Source of the DNA: a virus
DNA length: 32,195 nt
IMG/VR virus record: IMGVR_UViG_3300044846_000973
Coordinates: 1-32,195 of that record
Reading direction: 5' to 3' (one strand)
The position numbers and the translations under genes are program-made. Below, in pieces: positions 27,466 through 32,195 of this stretch. The first letter of the stretch is position 1. Every line of letters begins with the position of its first letter. The notes below the pieces were generated by a model that worked only from the letters and a program-made list of their open reading frames with translations, made no database searches and was not told where the DNA came from.

Positions 27466-28848
27466 ATGCTATTAAAGGCTCTTCAGAATTACATCACGCC
27501 ACAAGTAACGCCGACAAAGACTTACCCCGATGTAAACCTACTCAATCAGATACTTTACGGCCAGTTTACGGCCTCCACGCTTGTTGTTTGGTACGATTCC
27601 AACCAGCAAACTTTTATCGACAAGGGATACAAAGGAAACGCCCTGGTTTACTCAATCATTCGAAAGATAGCAGAGAAAGGCAAGCAATGCCCTACCTACG
27701 TTTACAAAGAGAGCGAAGCATCCAAGAAATACAGAGGCGGAAAGTACAACTCCAAAGAGCTTAACAGATTGCAAAGCATAGCATTTCGTAAAAAAGAGCT
27801 TGAGGATGTAAGTTATACCGACCCAGTAAACCAGCTAATCAAAAACCCTAATCCAATGCAAACTTGGAGCGAGTTTCTTGATTCGATGCTAACGTGGTAC
27901 AATACTAGCGGAGAGATATTCGTTTACGGCTTTGCCCCTCAGGATGGCCTTAATAAAGGCAAAATAAAGGAGATGTACGTTTTGCCGTCTAACTATGTCG
28001 AGATTGTAGCTGGCAGTTTATTCGAGCCAGTACGCGGCTACAAATTGATAATTGGAGACCAAAATATTGAGATACCAGCTGACCAGGTATTACATATCAA
28101 AACCACGAATTTAACTTGGGATTTGAACGGAGCGCAATTGCGTGGAATGCCTCCTCTCTTGGCTGGTTTAACAACCTTACAAGCTAACAACGAGGCAACC
28201 TATGCCAAGCAAAAGACTTTCCAAAACGGAGGAGCCAAGGGCATTATTTCGCCAAATATTACCAACCCTGAGTTTTGGCCGTCTCCTGACCAAAGAGCTA
28301 AGATGGACGAGCGGATAGACGAGAGGATAAACGGCAATAAAAACATTAACAAAATCGTTGCCTCCTCGATTCCTTTGCGTTACGATGCAATCGGATTGTC
28401 GCCAGTTGCGATGGATATTATTAATTCTCAAAACATGGACTTGCAAACACTTTGCGGTCTTTGGGGAGTTAACCCTGTTTTGTTTAGTTCTAACGCTACC
28501 TATGCCAATTTGGAAGGAGCGCAAAAGGCTTTGGTTACCGATGTAATTATGCCGCAACTCCAAATGATTGAGGAGAAATTTACAATATGGCTTGGCAAGT
28601 CTTACGGCATGGATTACGTTATTGATTTCGATATCTCGAGCTTTAGCGAGTTACAACCTGACGTAAAAGTAATCCTAGAAACATACGGCAAATCGCCATA
28701 CTTTACAGGAAACGAAGTTAGAAGCCTACTAAACTGGCACGCTAGCGAAGACCCAGCAATGGATGTGCATTGGATACCTAGCAACGTAATTCCAAGCGAT
28801 GAGGCTTTAGGTAATGCAACAACGGATTTTAGCGATTTCCCAGCGTAA
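27466..28848 (+). CDS. Portal protein (HK97 gp3-like)
   Basis: The product has 460 residues. It shows the phage portal layout: YKGNALVYSIIRKIAEKGKQ near the start, DPVNQLIKNPNPMQTWSEFL then GEIFVYGF, the IPADQVLHIK strand, and the central helix region (LLAGLTTLQANNEATYAKQK) followed by FQNGGAKGIIS. The later NPVLFSSNATYANLEGAQKA is also typical. It forms the dodecameric ring through which DNA enters. The minor head gene follows after 3 nt. Confidence 0.93.
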   Translation: MLLKALQNYITPQVTPTKTYPDVNLLNQILYGQFTASTLVVWYDSNQQTFIDKGYKGNALVYSIIRKIAEKGKQCPTYVYKESEASKKYRGGKYNSKELNRLQSIAFRKKELEDVSYTDPVNQLIKNPNPMQTWSEFLDSMLTWYNTSGEIFVYGFAPQDGLNKGKIKEMYVLPSNYVEIVAGSLFEPVRGYKLIIGDQNIEIPADQVLHIKTTNLTWDLNGAQLRGMPPLLAGLTTLQANNEATYAKQKTFQNGGAKGIISPNITNPEFWPSPDQRAKMDERIDERINGNKNINKIVASSIPLRYDAIGLSPVAMDIINSQNMDLQTLCGLWGVNPVLFSSNATYANLEGAQKALVTDVIMPQLQMIEEKFTIWLGKSYGMDYVIDFDISSFSELQPDVKVILETYGKSPYFTGNEVRSLLNWHASEDPAMDVHWIPSNVIPSDEALGNATTDFSDFPA

Positions 28849-28851
28849 AAA

Positions 28852-30369
28852 ATGAAGCTTATAAATTATTCCAAGGTAAGAAGGTCGGCACAATCTGACC
28901 TAAAGAAATACGAGCGCCTTGGGATTAAGCTATTTACCGCGGCTTTAAAGCTACAAGCTAAGCCAAATCCGTCGCCTTTGCCAATGCAAGAGGCCTACAT
29001 TAAGTTTTACCAAACAGTCTTTGTTGAGTCTGCTAAGCAAGAGTTTAACCGAATAAGACAAGACAACCGCGAAAAGGCTTACGTTCCTGACGATTTCTTT
29101 TTAAATACCTGGAGAGAATGGATTAAGGAATGGGTTTTGCAAAACCTTGGAAATCTAATTACTGGCGTAAATGATAACACCTTAGAGCAAATCCAAAAGA
29201 TACTTGGCGAAGGTATTGAGCAAGGTTTAAACCCATTTCAGATAGAGCGTCTTTTACTTGAGCAAATACCAAACATTGCTAGAGCCAGGGCAATTGCTAG
29301 GACTGAATCGACACGAGCTTACAACGAAGGCAAGAAGCGTTCCGCAGAGGATTGGGCGAAACAGACTGGAACAACACTTTGGAAGTTGTGGATTCATGGC
29401 GGTTCAAGAGAGCCAAGGTTCCAACACATCCAGGCACAAGACAAACCAATAAGAGCCGACCAACCTTTTGTATTTACGACTAAAGGCGTGGAGGTTTTCA
29501 TGGACAAGCCAGGAGACCAAAAAGGTGGAGCAGCTCAAACAATTAATTGCAGTTGCGTTGTTGTGTACATTTCCGAGTCTTACGCGCTTCGAAACTTTCC
29601 TAATGCTTTTGTCGGCTTGCCTCCTTTAATTAGGCCAGCGGCTCCTTTTACGGCTCCAGTTATAACCCCAGCATTACCTCAGCAATTAGGAGCGTTTAAA
29701 TATGCAGATACATTAAAAGAAGCTAAACAAGTAGCAAAAAATATAATTAATCAACAAACTAAGTTAAAAGTAATAAAAACGGAATTTAGTTCCGAACTTT
29801 CCCTAACCAAGCTAAACAGATATAATGAGCAATTAAACAAGCTGACTAATGAATACCAGCTTTCAGATTATTTAACCAATAATCAAATTAAACTTAGGTA
29901 TCGTTCAAGTAGCAGCAGTTATGGATACATTAAGAGAACCCAAACAAGTCTTGTTGAGATTAATTTTGGGCATCAAACTGATTTAGACGAAAGATTAATT
30001 CCAAGAGTAGGTAAGGATATTTATGGATTTACTAGGTATGCTGGTAAATCAAAAGTTGATAGAGATAAAGTAGATTTGGCTACGCTAACTCATGAATTTG
30101 GCCACGTTATAGCGGTAAAAAATAAATTAATGATGGCTAGATATCCAGAGTTACAAAATTTCTGGCTAGAAATGGACATAATTAGAAGCTTTTATCAAAA
30201 AGAGATAAACGACCCAAATAAAATAGCAAATGTATTTCTTGGAAAATATGCCAGTACAAACGATAACGAATTTTTGGCAGAAGCATTTACAGAGTATAAG
30301 TTAAGTTCCAACCCAAGTAAATACGCTTTAGAGGTTGGGAAATTAATTGATAGGTATTTTAAAAAATAG
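28852..30369 (+). CDS. MuF-type minor head protein fused to HExxH metallopeptidase
   Basis: The product has 505 residues. The first 240 or so form a Phage_Mu_F domain: ARAIARTESTRAYNEGKKRS, then PRFQHIQAQDKPI and the closing INCSCVVVY (C233, C235). After a Pro/Ala-rich linker (about 253-275) comes a separate domain with LATLTHEFGHVIAV (H414-E415-H418) and EFLAEAFTEYK (third ligand probably E477), a zinc metallopeptidase. The DNA for this second domain (about 29,690-30,369) is clearly more AT-rich than the first. MuF proteins with toxin or enzyme C-termini are known. It may be delivered with the DNA or act in head maturation. Confidence 0.85.
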   Translation: MKLINYSKVRRSAQSDLKKYERLGIKLFTAALKLQAKPNPSPLPMQEAYIKFYQTVFVESAKQEFNRIRQDNREKAYVPDDFFLNTWREWIKEWVLQNLGNLITGVNDNTLEQIQKILGEGIEQGLNPFQIERLLLEQIPNIARARAIARTESTRAYNEGKKRSAEDWAKQTGTTLWKLWIHGGSREPRFQHIQAQDKPIRADQPFVFTTKGVEVFMDKPGDQKGGAAQTINCSCVVVYISESYALRNFPNAFVGLPPLIRPAAPFTAPVITPALPQQLGAFKYADTLKEAKQVAKNIINQQTKLKVIKTEFSSELSLTKLNRYNEQLNKLTNEYQLSDYLTNNQIKLRYRSSSSSYGYIKRTQTSLVEINFGHQTDLDERLIPRVGKDIYGFTRYAGKSKVDRDKVDLATLTHEFGHVIAVKNKLMMARYPELQNFWLEMDIIRSFYQKEINDPNKIANVFLGKYASTNDNEFLAEAFTEYKLSSNPSKYALEVGKLIDRYFKK

Positions 30370-30372
30370 ACA

Positions 30373-30558
30373 ATGGAGGCAGTTAATCTAATTTGTTTTA
30401 AATGCAAACATTTTGAAATGTTTAAAGGCGGTTGCAAGGCTTTTCCTGATGGAATACCCGATGCAATTACAAGCGGATTAAATAAGCATTCTAAGCCTTT
30501 AAAAGGTCAAACTAATACGATTGTATTCGAGCCAATTGAAGAGCCACAAAGAGGCTAA
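30373..30558 (+). CDS. Small Cys protein after minor head gene
   Basis: The product has 61 residues. The start VNLICFKCKHFEMFKGGCKAF has three spaced cysteines (CxxC plus GGC), and the end has the pattern FPDGIPDAITSG..KHSKPLKGQ..TIVFEP. It recurs, from memory, next to minor head genes of related phages. A small metal-binding head factor is plausible; no function is established. It starts 3 nt after the previous stop. Confidence 0.7.
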   Translation: MEAVNLICFKCKHFEMFKGGCKAFPDGIPDAITSGLNKHSKPLKGQTNTIVFEPIEEPQRG

Positions 30559-30570
30559 GCTTTTTCGCCT

Positions 30571-30619
30571 TTTGTTTCCTAATTTTTTTTATTTGTATAT
30601 TTGTTTAAACGAATAAGCA
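30571..30619 (+). promoter_or_regulatory. Late promoter and leader before protease-capsid operon
   Basis: TTTG (30571-30574), a 21-bp T-rich spacer and TATATTTG (30596-30603) precede the leader TTTAAACGAATAAGCA and the ATG at 30620. The 27 bp from the -7 box to the ATG differ from the tail tube unit at one position only. It should drive the protease and capsid genes up to the terminator at 773. Confidence 0.8.
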
Positions 30620-31642
30620 ATGCTAGACAAAGCCGAGCAATCATATTCAGATTATCCTGAGGCGGTCAGAAATAACGCTAGAAGGGTTTTAAAATATGTT
30701 GATGAGTTCGGTTGGGGGACTTGCGGAACGCCAGTAGGTAAGCAAAGAGCCAACCAGCTTGCAAACGGCGAGCCTGTGTCATTTGATACGATTAAAAGGA
30801 TGTTTTCGTATTTAAGCCGTCACGAGGTTGATTTACAAACCTCTAGCTCTTATGAGGATGGTTGCGGTCGTTTGATGTACGACGCTTGGGGAGGCAAAGA
30901 GGGATTGGTTTGGAGTAGAAATAAAATTAAGGAATTAGAAAAGACTAGCGATATGGGTTTTGTAAAAAAAGGATTAAACCAAGGCTTTACAGATAGTGAC
31001 ATGAAACAAGGGATTGTTTCGGGTTACTTTGCCGTTTTCGGTAACAAAGACCTCGATGGAGATGTAATCGAGCCAGGAGCGTTTACCAAGACTGTAATGG
31101 AGCGCGGCCCTCAAGGGAAGCAGTTAATCAAGTATTTACTAGACCACGATAAGAATAAAGTTGTCGCAAAAATAACCAATCTTTACGAAGACAATAAAGG
31201 CTTGCGTTACGAGGCTAAAATTGGTAGCCATGCAGCTGGGCAAGACTTTCAAAAGATGATTGAGAGTGAGCTAATCAACCAGCATTCTTTTGGCTTTAGA
31301 ACTATAAAAGAGCAGTTCGACCAAGAGGCAAAAGCGAACCTAATTAAGGAGGTAATGATGTACGAAGGTAGTGCAGTCCAATTCTTGGGTGCTAATCCTG
31401 AAACGACGTTTATCGACCTTAAAAGCGAAGCGGACGCATTCGAGTATCTTAGCAGACTTGAAAAGTTTGTAAAGACCTCAGACGCAACCGACGAAACAAT
31501 TGAAAAACTAGAAAATCAACTCAAATCACTTTTGGAGTTTCTAAAGCCAGCCGAGCCTACTTTGGAAATAAAAGAAGCCGAAGCAGTCGAAATAATAACA
31601 ATTAACGAACTTAAAAAACAATTTGAATCATGGAAAATCTAA
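30620..31642 (+). CDS. Prohead protease with N-terminal accessory domain
   Basis: The product has 340 residues. The N-terminal 110 residues (SYSDYPEAVRNNARRVLKYV, then CGTPVGKQRANQLANGE and DAWGGKEGLVWSRNKI) form a small helical domain often fused to capsid proteases in these phages. The rest is a peptidase S78 (HK97 protease) domain: GYFAVFGNKDLDGDVIEPGAF, LLDHDKNK (H176) and LINQHSFGF (S223) supply the catalytic residues. A charged C-terminal extension (about 290-340) may be a linker or scaffold-like part. It processes the capsid protein; its gene overlaps the capsid gene by 13 nt. Confidence 0.9.
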   Translation: MLDKAEQSYSDYPEAVRNNARRVLKYVDEFGWGTCGTPVGKQRANQLANGEPVSFDTIKRMFSYLSRHEVDLQTSSSYEDGCGRLMYDAWGGKEGLVWSRNKIKELEKTSDMGFVKKGLNQGFTDSDMKQGIVSGYFAVFGNKDLDGDVIEPGAFTKTVMERGPQGKQLIKYLLDHDKNKVVAKITNLYEDNKGLRYEAKIGSHAAGQDFQKMIESELINQHSFGFRTIKEQFDQEAKANLIKEVMMYEGSAVQFLGANPETTFIDLKSEADAFEYLSRLEKFVKTSDATDETIEKLENQLKSLLEFLKPAEPTLEIKEAEAVEIITINELKKQFESWKI

Positions 31643-32195
31643 CAATCGACGCCGTAAAGGCAGTCATTGCAGAGGCTGGCGAGGCTCTAAAGGCAAAAGC
31701 TAGTAATGCAGAAGTGAAAGCAAACGAAGCTTTCGAAAAGGCTGAAAGCCTATTGAAGTCATTCGCTGGTGTAGTAACCAAAGAAGAGGCAGCAGAAATG
31801 CAAAAGCAACTTGATAAGTTGGACATTGCAATGCAAAAGAATGCAGTTGAGAAAGAAGTAAATGCAGAAGATTTCAAAACCGCATTTATGAAGGCTTACG
31901 CTCCAGTAAAAGCAGAAATCGAGAGATTGAAGTCTGAGCCTAACGCTCGTCTTAAGGCTCCTTTGGTATTCGAAATTAGCGAGAAGGCAGTTGGAACAAT
32001 TACTCTAGCTTCTACAATCGCTAACGAAGCATCTTCAGGACAAGTAACTATTTCTGAGTTTACTGGTGTTGTTTCTCCTATCCGTCAGCGTTTGTTGACT
32101 TACCTTGCAAACGCAAGCGTTGGAGCAATCGGAACTCAGTATGCAGTATGGGTTGAAGAGTACGACCAGGAGGGAACTCCAGTAATGATTGGCGA
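31630..32195 (+). CDS. Major capsid protein, N-terminal part (split by window ends)
   Basis: These 188 codons begin the 423-residue capsid protein completed at 2-739. Residues about 6-100 form a helical, highly charged region (EAGEALKAKASNAEVKANEA, then AEMQKQLDKLDIAMQKNAVE), the scaffold-like delta domain usually removed by the protease. After it come LKAPLVFEISEKAVGTITLA and ..GVVSPIRQRLLTYL, the start of the mature HK97 fold. The frame reaches the window edge without a stop and joins base 34 in phase. Confidence 0.9.
   Translation, partial: MENLTIDAVKAVIAEAGEALKAKASNAEVKANEAFEKAESLLKSFAGVVTKEEAAEMQKQLDKLDIAMQKNAVEKEVNAEDFKTAFMKAYAPVKAEIERLKSEPNARLKAPLVFEISEKAVGTITLASTIANEASSGQVTISEFTGVVSPIRQRLLTYLANASVGAIGTQYAVWVEEYDQEGTPVMIG
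32163..32195. repeat. Right copy of terminal overlap repeat
   Basis: Identical to 1-33 except at 32170 and 32172 (G in each case, against C at 8 and A at 10), which changes one capsid codon from CAA (Q) to GAG (E). It supports closure of the genome into a circle and suggests a mixed population or closely related strains in the sample. Confidence 0.85.

Noticed and set aside
27447-27764. 105-codon + frame overlapping the start of the portal gene
   Set aside because: It runs through the late promoter-leader unit and the conserved portal N-terminus; the product is basic, low in structure and unfamiliar.
30541-30600. Terminator between the small Cys gene and the protease promoter
   Set aside because: AGCC/GGCT is only a 4-bp stem and the T-rich stretch is not directly behind it; the T-run is more likely part of the promoter spacer.
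1-32195. tRNA genes, integrase, attachment sites or insertion sequences
   Set aside because: No cloverleaf, recombinase catalytic motif or terminal inverted repeat with a transposase gene was seen on reading both strands; a tRNA scan could still be run to confirm.

Overview
The window looks like a complete genome, about 32.16 kb, of a tailed phage (siphovirus with HK97-type head genes) infecting a member of the Bacteroidota. The last 33 bases (32163-32195) repeat the first 33 (1-33) with two mismatches. The major capsid gene runs off the right end and continues in frame at the left end, so this is best read as a circular or circularly permuted genome opened inside the capsid gene. The host assignment rests on several promoters with the Bacteroidota -7 box TAnnTTTG (often TTG, 17 bp, TATATTTG), A- or A/C-rich leaders in place of Shine-Dalgarno sites, and the general look of the proteins. 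No integrase, excisionase, partition or tRNA gene was seen; one small XRE-type regulator is present. A strictly lytic life is likely but not proven.

Layout, all on the + strand unless noted. Packaging and head: 25692-32195 and 2-739 (small and large terminase, portal, MuF-type minor head protein with a C-terminal HExxH metallopeptidase domain, prohead protease, major capsid). A strong terminator follows the capsid gene. Next comes an accessory block at 846-2719 with a Cys-rich small protein, a SAM methyltransferase and two glycosyltransferase-like proteins. Head-tail joining and tail genes span 2731-13673: connector, head closure, gp10-like, tail terminator, tail tube, tail chaperones joined by a probable -1 frameshift on an A9 run, tape measure, a large distal-tail protein with an inserted repeat (propeller-like) domain, and a fibre ending in an S74 self-cleaving chaperone. 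Lysis genes lie at 13770-16404: small membrane proteins (holin candidates), a phosphoesterase, an M15 peptidase endolysin and a membrane-anchored spanin-like protein.

At 16591-17495 three genes point the other way (- strand): a Cys-rich protein related to the one at 846, a DUF1599/MazG-like protein and an unknown. From 17640 rightward lies the early and replication region: ERF single-strand annealing protein, Gp157-like protein, several small helix-turn-helix proteins, a replisome organizer with 11-bp iterons inside its gene (probable origin), a DnaB/RecA-type helicase, a cytosine-5 DNA methyltransferase, a small protein with an SSB-like tail, a RusA resolvase and an XRE regulator. Transcription then passes a terminator into the packaging genes.

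The least ordinary items are: (i) a candidate structured RNA at 21297-21369, with its own promoter and terminator, directly before the replisome organizer; (ii) a second long reading frame inside the cytosine methyltransferase gene that looks like a real protein; (iii) three nearly identical promoter-plus-leader units upstream of the tail tube, portal and protease genes; and (iv) modular, more AT-rich inserts in the MuF, distal-tail and fibre genes.
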